A DNA stretch of 64,000 nt from Geothermobacter hydrogeniphilus (GCF_002093115.1 NZ_NAAD01000007.1:62001-126000); one strand, 5' to 3'; counted from the stretch's first letter, positions 1 through 9,218 are shown. Program-made: numbers and translations. Notes: generated by a model not told the origin, from the letters alone.

Positions 1-90
1 GCGCACGGTAAAAGTGAGATCCTGCTGGATCACCCGATCGCCATAGGCCATGGTCAGTCCGGATACCGAAATCTGTGGCGAGGTCTCCAT
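1..90 (-). CDS. ABC transporter ATP-binding protein, MlaF-like (N-terminus only)
   Basis: Only the first 30 codons are in the window; the gene runs off the left edge. It starts with ATG at 90, one base after the stop of the upstream permease gene, and a GGGGG run at the end of that gene can serve as ribosome binding site. The peptide ISVSGLTMAYGDRV followed by a charged turn is the usual first beta strand of an ABC ATPase, before Walker A. Because it directly follows an MlaE-type permease, the likely role is the ATPase (MlaF) of a phospholipid-trafficking ABC transporter in the inner membrane. The family call rests mostly on context, since Walker motifs are outside the window. Confidence 0.75.
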   Translation of the reverse strand, partial: METSPQISVSGLTMAYGDRVIQQDLTFTVR

Positions 91-91
91 C

Positions 92-1219
92 TCAGACCCC
101 CAGCACCTGGCAGAGGATGGTGATCACCGCATCGGCGACCACCACCAGGACGATGCCGGTCACTACCGCGGAAGTCGCCGCCTGGCCGACCGCCTGGGCG
201 CTGCGACCGCATTGCAGACCGCGCAGGCAGCCGGAGAGGGCGACGATGACGCCGAAGACCGCCGCTTTGACCACGCCGATGACAAAGTGCTGCAGGCCGA
301 CATTTTCCTGAATACGCAGGAAGAAGGGGGTCAGGTTGATATCGAGCATCGCCGCGCTGACCAGCCCGCCGCCGAGAATGCCCATGAACATACTGTAGAT
401 GCAGAGCAGCGGCAGCATGGTCATCAGCGCCAGCATCCGTGGTGCGACCAGGAAATCCATCGGCGGGATGCCCATGGTTATCAGCGCGTCGATTTCTTCG
501 TTGACCTGCATGGTGCCGAGCTGGGCGGCGAAGGCGGCACCGGTGCGGCCGGCCATGATCACCGCGGTCATCATCGGGGCCATCTCCCGCGCCATGCCGA
601 GACCGACCAGGTCGGCAACGAAGATGTCGGCACCGAACATGCGCAGTTGGACGGCACCGACAAAAGCGAGAATCATCCCCACCAGCAGGCTGATCAGGGT
701 GACGATCGGCAGCGCCTGGGCGCCGCAGTCTTCAAGCAGTTCGAGCAGATCCTTGAAGCGGAAGCGTGGCCGACCGCGCAACAGGTTACCGGAGCAGAGG
801 ACCGATTCGCCGATAAAGCGCAAGGCGTCCTGCCAGGTCTGATGAAGTTCCAGGGTCACATTGCCGATCCGGGTCAGGATCGGGTCGGAACGCCTGCGGC
901 GGCGGCGACCCGGTTGGGGGGGGACAGCTCCGGCCAGGTGCAGTAGCCGGCAGACGCCTTCAGGAAGGTCGCTGCAATCAACACAGATGGAATGGTCCCG
1001 AGCCCATTGGAGCAGTTTGAGCAGAAAGGTCAGTAGCCCTGAGTCCCATTGTCCCAAGGTCTCGCCTTCCAGCTTCAGGCACTGACCGTCGGCCAGCCCT
1101 TCGAGCCGGGAAAACAGCTCCTCGATGGCCGGGATGCCGTCAACAAAGCGCCAGTCGCCCTGCAGACGCAGTCGCAGCGGTTGCTGGTCGAAAAGCTGGT
1201 AGTTGGGGGGCTGGCTCAT
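92..1219 (-). CDS. MlaE-family lipid ABC transporter permease with N-terminal STAS domain
   Basis: 375 aa. Residues about 15-100 form a STAS-like domain, then a linker with a run of six arginines (about 104-110), then the MlaE permease domain (about 120-375) with five or so membrane segments. The family signature around NEEIDALITMGIPP and the small-residue-rich AGRTGAAFAAQLG segment are present. MlaE pairs with an MlaF ATPase and an MCE protein to move phospholipids between inner and outer membrane; the following gene is the ATPase. The fusion of STAS and permease puts in one chain what E. coli splits into MlaB and MlaE. It is first in its operon, 188 bases from the convergent-side terminator of the mlaA operon, with a weak GGAAATG upstream of the ATG. 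Confidence 0.9.
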   Translation of the reverse strand: MSQPPNYQLFDQQPLRLRLQGDWRFVDGIPAIEELFSRLEGLADGQCLKLEGETLGQWDSGLLTFLLKLLQWARDHSICVDCSDLPEGVCRLLHLAGAVPPQPGRRRRRRSDPILTRIGNVTLELHQTWQDALRFIGESVLCSGNLLRGRPRFRFKDLLELLEDCGAQALPIVTLISLLVGMILAFVGAVQLRMFGADIFVADLVGLGMAREMAPMMTAVIMAGRTGAAFAAQLGTMQVNEEIDALITMGIPPMDFLVAPRMLALMTMLPLLCIYSMFMGILGGGLVSAAMLDINLTPFFLRIQENVGLQHFVIGVVKAAVFGVIVALSGCLRGLQCGRSAQAVGQAATSAVVTGIVLVVVADAVITILCQVLGV

Positions 1220-1315
1220 GGAATGTTCATTTCCGCTTCGGGATTGATTGCCATCCTTCTCCCTGCGGGAGGAGATACTGAAAACAGTTTAAAGTCTAAC
1301 TGACTATTTATTCTA

Positions 1316-1354
1316 GCAAAAAAGCCCAGACACGTCGGTCGGGGCTTTTTTTGC
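1316..1354. terminator. Bidirectional rho-independent terminator
   Basis: GCAAAAAAGCCC pairs with GGGGCTTTTTTTGC around a 13-base loop, with T runs on both strands. It lies just after the mlaA stop codon and ends the minus-strand lipoprotein operon; it also separates it from the mlaE promoter region. Confidence 0.8.
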
Positions 1355-1407
1355 GTCAGGCTGATGCTGCAGGCAACGGGGCAGACAGCCGCATTTCAGC
1401 TGTCATT

Positions 1408-2166
1408 CTAATCGGCGATTTCGAGTTCCCGCTTCTTGGTGTACAGAAAGCGGATCAGTTCATACTCGAACGGATTGCCGCTGCCGTAGTAGCGGAAATC
1501 GACGCGTTTGCGGGTGTCGATGGCATAGAGCAGGTAAAACGGCACATCCAGGTCGTTGTTTTCGAAGTTGAGGGGGTCGATGGCGTCAAAAACCAGGCCG
1601 TCAACAGCGATTCCGGTCGCGTCCCGCAGGTTGGAGGGGCCGAAGACCGGCAACACCAGGTAGGGGCCGTGGCCGACGCCATAATGTCCCATGGTCTGGC
1701 CGAAATCCTCGTTCTGGCGGTGGACGCCGAGGTGCGTGGCGACATCCCAGAGTCCGCCGATACCGAAAACGGTGTTGATAAAAAAGCGCTCGGTGGTGAT
1801 GGCGGCCTTTTTGAATTTGAGCTGCAGCACCGAGTTGGTGAAGTTGTCCAGTTCATAGATGTTGTCGAAAAAGTTGGAGACGCGGTCCTCGGCGTAGTCG
1901 GGCATGATGAACTGGTAGCCGCTGATCACCGGTAAAAAGAGATACTTGTCAAAGTAATAGTTGAAGCGGTAGGCGCCGCGATTGAATCCTTCGAACGGGT
2001 CGGAGATCGTGGCCGCCGGTTTCATGTTCGGGCCGACGGTATTTTCAAGGGTACGCAACGGAGGCTGGGTGTCGGGTCCGGTTTTAGGTGCCGTGCTGCA
2101 GCCGCAGAGGGCCAGCAGGGTGAGCAGCATCAGGCCAATCAGCATTCTGGTCATCTTGGTGGTCAT
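1408..2166 (-). CDS. mlaA: MlaA/VacJ-family outer-membrane phospholipid lipoprotein
   Basis: 252 aa. A lipoprotein signal peptide ends at LCGC near residue 24. The mature part carries the MlaA landmarks DPFEGFNRGAYRFN, a FINTVFGIGGLWDVA helix and EDFGQTMGHYGVGHGPY. MlaA sits in the outer membrane and removes mislocalised phospholipids from the outer leaflet, passing them to the Mla pathway. It is the last gene of a five-gene minus-strand operon, two bases after the hydrolase stop, with AAGGAGG eight or so bases before ATG. The mlaEF genes 200 bases further on belong to the same pathway but are a separate transcription unit. Confidence 0.93.
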   Translation of the reverse strand: MTTKMTRMLIGLMLLTLLALCGCSTAPKTGPDTQPPLRTLENTVGPNMKPAATISDPFEGFNRGAYRFNYYFDKYLFLPVISGYQFIMPDYAEDRVSNFFDNIYELDNFTNSVLQLKFKKAAITTERFFINTVFGIGGLWDVATHLGVHRQNEDFGQTMGHYGVGHGPYLVLPVFGPSNLRDATGIAVDGLVFDAIDPLNFENNDLDVPFYLLYAIDTRKRVDFRYYGSGNPFEYELIRFLYTKKRELEIAD

Positions 2167-2168
2167 GA

Positions 2169-3464
2169 TCAGCCCTCCTTCCTGAAGAAATCGATCATAT
2201 AGCGCACCACGTCGGGGTGATTCATATTGCCGCAGTGACCACCGGTCGGATAGATCTGCGCCCGGTTGCCGAAAATATCGACCATCTTTTCGATCTCGCC
2301 GGGCGCCAGGATGATGTCATCTTCGTTTCCCAGCAGCCCGATTTTGCGGGCGCTTCTCAGGTAGGGGGCGATTGCCGTCAGTGACAGCTTGTCGATCAGT
2401 TGCTGTTCACTCAACTCCGGATGTCGCTTCTGCCAGTAGGGGAAGAAGTATTCGTGGAAGTAATCGGTGAAGCCGGTGCGGAACAGGACCTGGCTGTAGG
2501 GGGTCAGCGAGGTGCTGCTGTTCAGTCTGACCCCTTTCGGCACCACGTAGCCGCCGCCGTTCATGACATCGGCAGCGAAGATCATGCTTGATGAATCAAC
2601 CCTGAAGGCAAAGCCGATCAGGCTGGCGAGAAAATCCTGGCGGGGTGGATAGCGACGATAGATCCGGTAGATGTATTCGCCGCTCAGGTCGACGAACCCT
2701 TCCGCGCGGCTGGCTTCCGAAAACTTGGCCAGGGCATCGTCAATGAAGTCGCCGAAATGTTCGATCCCGCCGGGGACATTGGCCAGCAGCATCTTGTCCA
2801 GGCGGGAAACCGAGCTGTAGAGATTGAGAGGCGGGTTGATCAGCAGTACCTTTTTGAAATTGAAGACCTTCTGTTCCTCGTCCAGCTTTGAGACGAAGGC
2901 GGACTGGATGCCGCCGAGACTGTAACCGGTGAGATTGAAGGACGACACCCTGATCTTCTTCTGCGCCTTCTTCCAGGCCAGCTGCATCACCCGGTAGAGA
3001 TCCTTGGCGTCAGCCGGCAGGTAGCCGGGCATCATGTTCGACGAAGCGGTGATGACGAATTCCGAATAGGTCGGCGAGGTGATTGACAAGACGTGAAAAC
3101 CAGCCTGGTAGAAGGCTCGCTGCAGGGCGACCATTTTCGGTGAATTGTAACGGGCGCCGGTTCCGGCGATGATGAAGATCAGCGGCGCTTCTTCTTTCTG
3201 GTAAACCAGGGAACAGGTCAGCCCGTCCTGGTACCAGAAGACATCGGGAATCTTGCGGTCGGGAAAGGGATAAACCTTGAAGACACTGGTCGGAACGTCC
3301 TTCGGGGCCTGGTACTGGTAGGCCGGCGGGGTCTCCATGACCGTGGCTTCATAGGGGCTGACATAGGGGAAGAAATAAGGGGTGGTTTCGACAGCGAAAA
3401 CCGGAGTTTCCCACAGGCAGAGAGCGATCAGAGCGGCGGCAAATTTCAGATGCAGGACGTTCAT
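2169..3464 (-). CDS. Exported alpha/beta-hydrolase
   Basis: 431 aa with a cleavable signal peptide (MNVLHLKF to about residue 24, ending in VFA). The nucleophile elbow GYSLGGIQSAF (GxSxG serine) and a late YPTGGHCGNMNH segment supplying the catalytic histidine identify an alpha/beta hydrolase, probably a lipase or esterase acting in the periplasm. A LLGNEDDIILAPGEIEKM stretch is a plausible acid region. The start codon overlaps the stop of the TAXI gene by four bases (ATGA), and it is followed two bases later by mlaA, so a role in phospholipid handling is a reasonable inference. Substrate unknown. Confidence 0.8.
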   Translation of the reverse strand: MNVLHLKFAAALIALCLWETPVFAVETTPYFFPYVSPYEATVMETPPAYQYQAPKDVPTSVFKVYPFPDRKIPDVFWYQDGLTCSLVYQKEEAPLIFIIAGTGARYNSPKMVALQRAFYQAGFHVLSITSPTYSEFVITASSNMMPGYLPADAKDLYRVMQLAWKKAQKKIRVSSFNLTGYSLGGIQSAFVSKLDEEQKVFNFKKVLLINPPLNLYSSVSRLDKMLLANVPGGIEHFGDFIDDALAKFSEASRAEGFVDLSGEYIYRIYRRYPPRQDFLASLIGFAFRVDSSSMIFAADVMNGGGYVVPKGVRLNSSTSLTPYSQVLFRTGFTDYFHEYFFPYWQKRHPELSEQQLIDKLSLTAIAPYLRSARKIGLLGNEDDIILAPGEIEKMVDIFGNRAQIYPTGGHCGNMNHPDVVRYMIDFFRKEG

Positions 3465-4435
3465 GGCAGCAGCCCCTCCTTTCGATAAATCCGTTCGGCG
3501 GCCGGATGCAGGGGGAGAATGACTCCCTGCGTCAGCATTTTCGGTGTGAGACCGGCGAAGGCCGGATGCTGGCGCTGGAAGCGGCCGAAGTCATCAAGCA
3601 GGGTCTGCAGAACGGCAGTCACGGTTTCATCCGGAGTTTCTTTCGAGGTGAAGAAGACCGCCTTGACCCCGAGGGTCGGGACCGGAGATTGGTTTTCCAG
3701 AGCCGGATAGAAACCGATCGGAATCTCGGTCTGGATGAGGTAGGGAATTTTTTGTACCGCGGTAGCGGTTATCGCCGGGTCGATGCCGATCAGACGGATT
3801 TTTCGGCTGCCGAACGTTGCTTCGCGGACCGACAGGTTGGGATGACCGACGGTGTAGAAATAAGCGTCAAGAAAACCCTGCTGCAACTCCCGCGAGGCGT
3901 CGATGGGCGGCAACTCGACCAGCTTGAGATCGGTCTTCGGGTCGATGCCGTGCAATGCCAGTATTTGTTTTACATTTCCTTGGTCCGCCGATCCCGGTGC
4001 GCCGATGCTGACCGTTTTCCCTTTCAGATCGGCGATGGTGCGGATTTCCGCGTCGGCGGCGGTCACCAGTGTAACCGCTTCGGGGTAGAGCGCCGCGACC
4101 GCGCGCAGGTCGTCGTGCGGCGCCCCCTGCCAGGGCCCGGTGCCATGCTCTTCCTTGTAGAGCATGTCGGCCTGGGAGATGCCGAAGGCCCAGTCGCCGG
4201 CCAGCACCTTGTTGATATTTTCCACGGAGCCCTTGCTGGCCTCGGCATCAAGTCGGAAGGGCGGGTTTTTCGCGTTTCTGCGAAAGACCTTGGCGATGGC
4301 GTGGCCGGCGGCGTAATACACGCCGGTGATGCCGCCGGTACCGATGGTGATAAACGGTTTGCCGCTCTGCTGGGCAAACCCCGTCCCCGCCAGCATCAGG
4401 ATGCCGAGCAGGAAAGCAAGAGCAAGGTGGCGCAT
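3461..4435 (-). CDS. TAXI-family TRAP transporter solute-binding protein
   Basis: 324 aa from the ATG at 4435, chosen because GGAGG lies nine bases upstream and a clean signal peptide follows (MRHLALAFLLGIL to GTGFA); a longer in-frame start at 4483 lacks a site. The mature protein begins ITIGTGGITGVYYAAGHAIA, the typical opening of TAXI substrate-binding proteins, and keeps the GAPGSADQGNVKQIL segment. TAXI proteins usually deliver glutamate-like or other organic acids to a fused TRAP permease, but no TRAP permease is next to it. Standing in a lipoprotein/MlaA operon, it may act as a stand-alone binding protein. Confidence 0.87.
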   Translation of the reverse strand: MRHLALAFLLGILMLAGTGFAQQSGKPFITIGTGGITGVYYAAGHAIAKVFRRNAKNPPFRLDAEASKGSVENINKVLAGDWAFGISQADMLYKEEHGTGPWQGAPHDDLRAVAALYPEAVTLVTAADAEIRTIADLKGKTVSIGAPGSADQGNVKQILALHGIDPKTDLKLVELPPIDASRELQQGFLDAYFYTVGHPNLSVREATFGSRKIRLIGIDPAITATAVQKIPYLIQTEIPIGFYPALENQSPVPTLGVKAVFFTSKETPDETVTAVLQTLLDDFGRFQRQHPAFAGLTPKMLTQGVILPLHPAAERIYRKEGLLP

Positions 4436-4528
4436 GGCGGGACCTCCATAGGATGAAAGACAATGATCCAACGGGCAATGCAACGCCCGGAATATTGATT
4501 CAATATCGAATTGAAGCAGGTTTCAGGC

Positions 4529-4955
4529 TCAATTCAAGACAAAGAAGGTCATTTTTTTCAGCAGGCGCCGGTCAGCCTGGTCGACAATTGTCCAGCCGCG
4601 CTGTTCCAGCTCATGTTCCGCTGCCGAATCCATGGTTCCGGATATCCAGAGTTCCAGGCGGGCCTGGCCCGCGTCGTCGTCGGACGGCGCCTGGAACTTC
4701 TGTTCCTTGGCATCGAGTTTCTCGGTCCAGAAGACATGGTCGACCGGGGCGATTACAATCCGTCGCCCCGCCCTGTCCTGCAGGTTGAGGATGCCGGTGG
4801 TATCGAGGATGGCGGTCACCGTTTCGACATTGCGGTGATAACGGCCCATCAGCTGGGCCATGCTGCGGTAGTAGCGGGCGCTTGACGTACTCGGCAGCCC
4901 GGGCGGGGGAGAAGACCGTGGCCGGCAGGAGCGTTGCAAGGAGCAGGCGCAGCAT
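4529..4955 (-). pseudogene. Small periplasmic protein gene, apparently frameshifted
   Basis: An ATG at 4955, preceded by AAGGAAT, opens a good signal peptide (MLRLLLATLLPATVFSPARA) and then AEYVK. The frame then turns into proline/arginine-rich nonsense, while the next frame continues with a protein-like sequence (ARYYRSMAQLMGRYHRN to the stop at 4529). The change needs one surplus base around 4873-4890. The rebuilt product is about 142 aa, exported, with LNLQDRAGRRIVIAPVDHVFW and a lysine-rich C-terminus. I do not recognise the family. It lies between the DUF3313 lipoprotein and the TAXI gene in the same operon. It could be a true mutation or a sequencing error. Confidence 0.6.
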
Positions 4956-4987
4956 GGGCCGATTCCTTTTTCGGGCCTTGCGCCCGG

Positions 4988-5644
4988 CTATTTGACCTTC
5001 TTCTCCAGTTCGGTCATCAGCTGATCGAGCCACTCGGCAATGAGCGGTTTGAGGGCTTCAACCGGGTCTTTTTCCCATGCCTTGGCTTCGACCAGACCCA
5101 GCGGCATGGCCCTGACCCGGGCGGAGACGATCTTGCCGCTGGCGGCATCAACGGCTTCGGACTCAAGGAACAGCATCGGTGCCTGGTCGCGGGAGCCGGC
5201 CGCCTCCTTGGCGGCGGTCGCCACCAGGGCGATCGGCAGGTATTGCCAGGCGGAAAGGTCTTCGGATGAACTGGTGACGCCCGAGATGGCGGCACGTACC
5301 GTCAGGGTTCCCGATCCCTTGCCCTGCAGGCCTCCAGCCAGGCGCTGGTTCAATTGCCCGGCGAGATAATCGGCGATCCGCTGCTGCTGGCCGGCGTCCA
5401 GTTTGGACTCGGCCAGCAGCTTTTGTGACAGCTGCACCTTCACCGGCACAAAAGTGATCTGCCCGTAGTTTTTCGGGTCATAGCCCTCGGCGTAGTAGCT
5501 GGCGGAATTACCGTCACCGTCGGCTTTCAATTGGCTGTAGTCGGAGAGGAACCCGGAGCGGGTTTCAGTGGCTTTGGGGGCTGACGCGCAACCATAGAGC
5601 AGGGCCAGAAGCAGCAGCGGGACAAAAATATTACGGAAAATCAT
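4988..5644 (-). CDS. DUF3313-family lipoprotein
   Basis: 218 aa. Lipoprotein signal peptide with lipobox LLYGC near residue 19. The body starts with SGFLSDYSQLKADGDGNSA, typical of DUF3313 proteins, followed by a conserved FVPVKVQL strand and a C-terminal amphipathic helix ending in lysines. Function unknown; expected to be attached to the periplasmic face of a membrane. First gene of the operon that runs to mlaA; a possible Fur site lies about 55 bases upstream of its ATG. Confidence 0.82.
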   Translation of the reverse strand: MIFRNIFVPLLLLALLYGCASAPKATETRSGFLSDYSQLKADGDGNSASYYAEGYDPKNYGQITFVPVKVQLSQKLLAESKLDAGQQQRIADYLAGQLNQRLAGGLQGKGSGTLTVRAAISGVTSSSEDLSAWQYLPIALVATAAKEAAGSRDQAPMLFLESEAVDAASGKIVSARVRAMPLGLVEAKAWEKDPVEALKPLIAEWLDQLMTELEKKVK

Positions 5645-5698
5645 GGGGAAATCCTTTCTTGGTGACGAATCGGGGGGATTTTAATCGTTCGCTCAGGT

Positions 5699-5717
5699 GA
5701 AAACGATTATCAATCAC
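5699..5717. promoter_or_regulatory. Possible Fur box upstream of the DUF3313-mlaA operon
   Basis: GAAAACGATTATCAATCAC matches the 19-base Fur consensus at about 14 positions and covers a GATAAT on the minus strand that could be the -10 element. Binding is not demonstrated; the match is by eye only. The rest of 5645-5845 is AT-rich and holds no gene. Confidence 0.35.
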
Positions 5718-5845
5718 CATGAAAAGATAACAGCAAACAAGGGAAATTCAATTTTTAAAGTTAAAATTAACGGGTAATGATCGAAATCGGTTACAACAGC
5801 GGCGGCAGGTTCTGTTCTTCTCGGTGCGTTTTGAGATGGCTCCCG

Positions 5846-6286
5846 CTATTTCCCTGAAAACCTCGCCAGCACCCGTTCCCCGTCCAGCAGTTCAAGCTTT
5901 CCGTTCTTGAACCGGTAACCGGTGTGGGTCTGCAGGGCGCGGTTGAATCCCTGCTCGATGCCGGCGACCGGTTCCTCGCAGAAGCGCCGGGTGGCGGCCA
6001 GCGGGCCGAAGGCCAGACGCCCGTCCCGCTGCTCAAAGCTCCCCTGGAACCGGTTGCAGCCGTCGCTGCCCCGCACCATCCCGTCACTGAAGGCCATGGT
6101 CGGAGTCCCGGTTCCGGGCGGCAACTGCAGCGGGTGGCCATTAAGTTCGGACAGAGCCCACGAGGTGCCGTTCAGGTCGGTCCTCTCCGCCTGCGGATAG
6201 ACGGTGCCGCAGGCGGAGAGGACCAGGGTCAGGAGCGCCAGAATGGGACCGGCGATCGTCTTCGGAGCGGGTTTTGGGAATCTCAA
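5846..6286 (-). CDS. META-domain (HslJ-like) lipoprotein
   Basis: 146 aa if started at TTG 6286, whose TTGA overlaps the gabD stop codon and which has GGAGGG seven bases upstream; a GTG at 6304 in frame is the alternative. A lipoprotein signal peptide ends in LVLSAC. The mature part is one META domain: [35 protein letters not shown] and RRFCEEP, with the usual cysteine pair. META/HslJ proteins are small outer-membrane or periplasmic proteins linked to heat or novobiocin stress in E. coli. Translational coupling to gabD is likely, a functional link is not evident. Confidence 0.85.
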   Translation of the reverse strand: MRFPKPAPKTIAGPILALLTLVLSACGTVYPQAERTDLNGTSWALSELNGHPLQLPPGTGTPTMAFSDGMVRGSDGCNRFQGSFEQRDGRLAFGPLAATRRFCEEPVAGIEQGFNRALQTHTGYRFKNGKLELLDGERVLARFSGK

Positions 6287-7740
6287 TCGATCCCTCCCAT
6301 GCACAGGTACTTGATTTCCAGGTAGTCATCGCAGCCGTACCTGCTTCCTTCACGGCCGAGCCCCGATTCCTTGATGCCGCCGAAGGGGGCGATAGTGGTC
6401 GAGATCAGGCCGGTATTGAGGCCGACCATGCCGTATTCCAGGGCCTCGCCGACCCGCCAGGCGCGGGCCAGGTCACGGGTGTAGAAGTAGGAGGCGAGGC
6501 CGAACTCGGTGTCGTTGGCCATCTGGATCGCCTCTTCCTCGGTGTCGAATTTAAACAGCGGGGCGACCGGGCCGAAGGTCTCCTCGCGGGCGACCTTCAT
6601 GTCACTGGTGATATCGGCCAGCACCGTCGGTTCGAAGAAACTGCCGCCGAGAGCGTGGCGCCTGCCGCCGGTGACGATACGGGCACCTTTGCTGACGGCG
6701 TCCTCGATGTGTTCCTCGACCTTTTCCACGGCGCCCATGTCGATCAGCGGACCCTGCTGGACCTCTCCCTTGAGGCCGTCGCCGACTTTCAACTTTTTCA
6801 CCGCGGCGGCCAGTTTCTCGGCGAAGGCATCGTAGACCCCGGCCTGGACCAGGAAACGGTTGGTGCAGACGCAGGTCTGCCCGGTGTTGCGGTACTTGGA
6901 AATGATCGCCCCTTCGACGGCGGCATCGAGATCGGCGTCATCGAAGACGATGAAGGGGGCGTTGCCGCCCAGCTCCATGGAGACCTTTTTCATCGTCGCG
7001 GCGCACTGCTGCATCAGCATCTTGCCGATTTCGGTCGAGCCGGTGAAGGTCAGCTTGCGCACCAGCGGGTTGCCGGTCAGTTCCCCGCCGATCGCTCCGG
7101 CCGAGCCGGTCACCACGTTCAGCACCCCGGCGGGGATGCCGGCCCGTTCTCCCAGTTCGGCCAGCGCCAGCGCCGAGAAGGGGGTGGCGCTGGCCGGTTT
7201 GACCACCATGGTGCAGCCGGCGGCCAGAGCCGCCCCGGCCTTGCGGGTGATCATCGCCGAGGGGAAGTTCCAGGGGGTGATGGCGGCGCAGACGCCGATC
7301 GGCTGCTTGAGGACCAGCAGGCGCTTGTCCTGCTGGTGGGCGGGGATGATGTCGCCGTAGATGCGCCTGGCTTCTTCCGCGAACCACTCGAGAAACGAAG
7401 CTGCATAGACAATCTCTCCTTTGGCTTCTGCCAGCGGTTTGCCCTGCTCGGCGGTCATCAGCACGCCGAGATCATCCTGGTGTTCGATCATCAGTTCCGC
7501 CCAGCGGCGGAGGATGGCTGAGCGTTCCGCCGCAGTCTGTTCCCGCCAGGCCGGCCAGGCGGCGTCGGCCGCCTCGATGGCACGTCGGGTCTCATCCGCT
7601 CCCAGTTTTGGAACCTTGCCGAGGGTCTCACCGTCGGCCGGGTTGGTGACCGGCAGGGTGGTGCCATTGTCGGCATTGATCCATTGGCCGTTGAGGTAGC
7701 ATTGCTGACGAAGCAGATCGGCATCGTTTAATTTGAACAT
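6283..7740 (-). CDS. gabD: NAD(P)-dependent succinate-semialdehyde dehydrogenase
   Basis: 485 aa from ATG 7740; ATG 7743 is adjacent and AGGAG lies five to eight bases upstream of them. It follows E. coli GabD closely: [18 protein letters not shown] at the start, [16 protein letters not shown] (NAD binding), [11 protein letters not shown], the general base in [16 protein letters not shown] and the catalytic cysteine in [12 protein letters not shown]. The reaction is succinate semialdehyde plus NAD(P) to succinate in the cytoplasm, for example in GABA or 4-hydroxybutyrate breakdown. No GABA transaminase is in the window, so the source of the aldehyde is open. Confidence 0.93.
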   Translation of the reverse strand: MFKLNDADLLRQQCYLNGQWINADNGTTLPVTNPADGETLGKVPKLGADETRRAIEAADAAWPAWREQTAAERSAILRRWAELMIEHQDDLGVLMTAEQGKPLAEAKGEIVYAASFLEWFAEEARRIYGDIIPAHQQDKRLLVLKQPIGVCAAITPWNFPSAMITRKAGAALAAGCTMVVKPASATPFSALALAELGERAGIPAGVLNVVTGSAGAIGGELTGNPLVRKLTFTGSTEIGKMLMQQCAATMKKVSMELGGNAPFIVFDDADLDAAVEGAIISKYRNTGQTCVCTNRFLVQAGVYDAFAEKLAAAVKKLKVGDGLKGEVQQGPLIDMGAVEKVEEHIEDAVSKGARIVTGGRRHALGGSFFEPTVLADITSDMKVAREETFGPVAPLFKFDTEEEAIQMANDTEFGLASYFYTRDLARAWRVGEALEYGMVGLNTGLISTTIAPFGGIKESGLGREGSRYGCDDYLEIKYLCMGGID

Positions 7741-7823
7741 CATTTTCTCTCCTGTCTTTTCGGGGTATGGGGACAATGTTACCTGATTTCACCGGCATCT
7801 GCCGGGCGGTTTCGTGTGAGTAT

Positions 7824-9125
7824 TCAGCTGATGGTAAAACAGGCCGTTACCATCTGGCGTAATTCTTCCTGCAACAGGGATTTTTCGGCCACGGCATAAC
7901 GACGGTGCAGTTCCGGTGCGAGGTTGATGAAGAGATCGAGCAGGTGTGGATCGAAATGTGACCCACGGCCATCGCCGAGTATCCGCAGGGTGGTTTCCAG
8001 GGAAAACGGTTCCTTGTAGGGACGGCGGGCGCTCAGAGCGTCGAAAACGTCGGCAATGGCGAAAATGCGTGCTGAAATTGGAATCTCTTCTCCGGAAAGT
8101 CCCTGCAGGTAGCCGCTGCCATCCCATTTTTCATGGTGATTGCCGATCACCCGGGCGGCATCGTCGAGCCAGCGCGAACGGCCGACGATGTCCAGGCCGT
8201 AGCGGACATGGCGCTTCATTTCGGCAAATTCTTCATCGGTCAGGGGGCCGGGTTTGAGCAGGATCGCGTCATGGATACCGATCTTGCCGATATCGTGCAG
8301 GAAGGCGCCCTTGATCAGTTCCTGCATCTGTGTCTGTTCGAGCGCCAGTTGTTCCGCCAGGCGCATCGCGTAGAGGGTGACCCGGTAGTTATGAATGTCG
8401 GTGTCGCTGTCACGTTTGGCGATGGCGCTGCCGAGAACCTGGATCGTCTCCAGGTTGGCGGTCATCAGGTCGCCGGAGAGGTGATGAATCCGCTGTAGCA
8501 GTGACCGTACCAGCGGATGAATCAGGGCCGCCGTCAGCAGCACAATGGCAACCGAGAGCAGGCTGTTGCGCAGAATGCGGCGATGCAGGGTTTCCATGGC
8601 AGCTTCGGAAACCGCGAACAGGGATGCGGCATAGAGCTGCGGCTGACCATCAGGGCCGTCGAGGGGGCGGAGAATGAACAGGTAGGGATGGTCGGCGATC
8701 TCCCTGAAAGAGAGTCCCCGCTGCGCGGCTTTGGCGACGTTGGGCATCCGGGCGGGAAGGCTGACCAGGCGCGGGGTGTCGGGATAGCGTAATGATGCGA
8801 CCCGGTTTCCGTTCAGATCATAGAGGGCGACCGCTTCGTTGCGGCCTTCCCGCAATGGAATCTGTCGACCGCTGAAAGTCCGCAACGCCTTCTGCAGTTG
8901 CTCAGGGTCGGGGCGGGACGGATTTCGCATCTGCCGGTTCAAGAAAATCTGAAAGCGACCGAACGCCTGGCGGGCGAGACTGTCGATGGTTTCCATGTAG
9001 TCATCGTGAGTCGTGCGGTAGCTCAACGCGCCGACCAGCAGGGAAACGCCGACGGCGACCAGGGCGATGCGCAGCCTCAGCGAGACGAAAAGACGGTTCC
9101 GGTTGAAGAGCAAGGAGCTGGCCAA
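7824..9125 (-). CDS. Membrane sensor with HD-GYP c-di-GMP phosphodiesterase domain
   Basis: 433 aa. TTG start at 9125 with GGGGAGG six bases upstream. Two membrane segments (about 18-38 and 168-190) enclose a periplasmic sensor region; the HD-GYP domain spans about 225-415. Metal ligands are visible: IHNYRVTLYAM, FLHDIGKIGIHD, KRHVRYGLDI, NHHEKWDGSGY and the IADVFDALSARRPYK helix. The last residue of the GYP triplet is leucine (GYLQG) instead of proline. The expected role is hydrolysis of cyclic di-GMP in response to an extracytoplasmic signal. It is 93 bases downstream of the gshB-like gene, same strand. Confidence 0.87.
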   Translation of the reverse strand: MASSLLFNRNRLFVSLRLRIALVAVGVSLLVGALSYRTTHDDYMETIDSLARQAFGRFQIFLNRQMRNPSRPDPEQLQKALRTFSGRQIPLREGRNEAVALYDLNGNRVASLRYPDTPRLVSLPARMPNVAKAAQRGLSFREIADHPYLFILRPLDGPDGQPQLYAASLFAVSEAAMETLHRRILRNSLLSVAIVLLTAALIHPLVRSLLQRIHHLSGDLMTANLETIQVLGSAIAKRDSDTDIHNYRVTLYAMRLAEQLALEQTQMQELIKGAFLHDIGKIGIHDAILLKPGPLTDEEFAEMKRHVRYGLDIVGRSRWLDDAARVIGNHHEKWDGSGYLQGLSGEEIPISARIFAIADVFDALSARRPYKEPFSLETTLRILGDGRGSHFDPHLLDLFINLAPELHRRYAVAEKSLLQEELRQMVTACFTIS

Positions 9126-9218
9126 GGACGACCTCCCCGGGGGTTGAAGCCTTCAGGTTGACGGTGAATCCGGGGTCAAACATCCGGATATCTGCCGCTG
9201 CCCGGACAGTCGGGCGGG

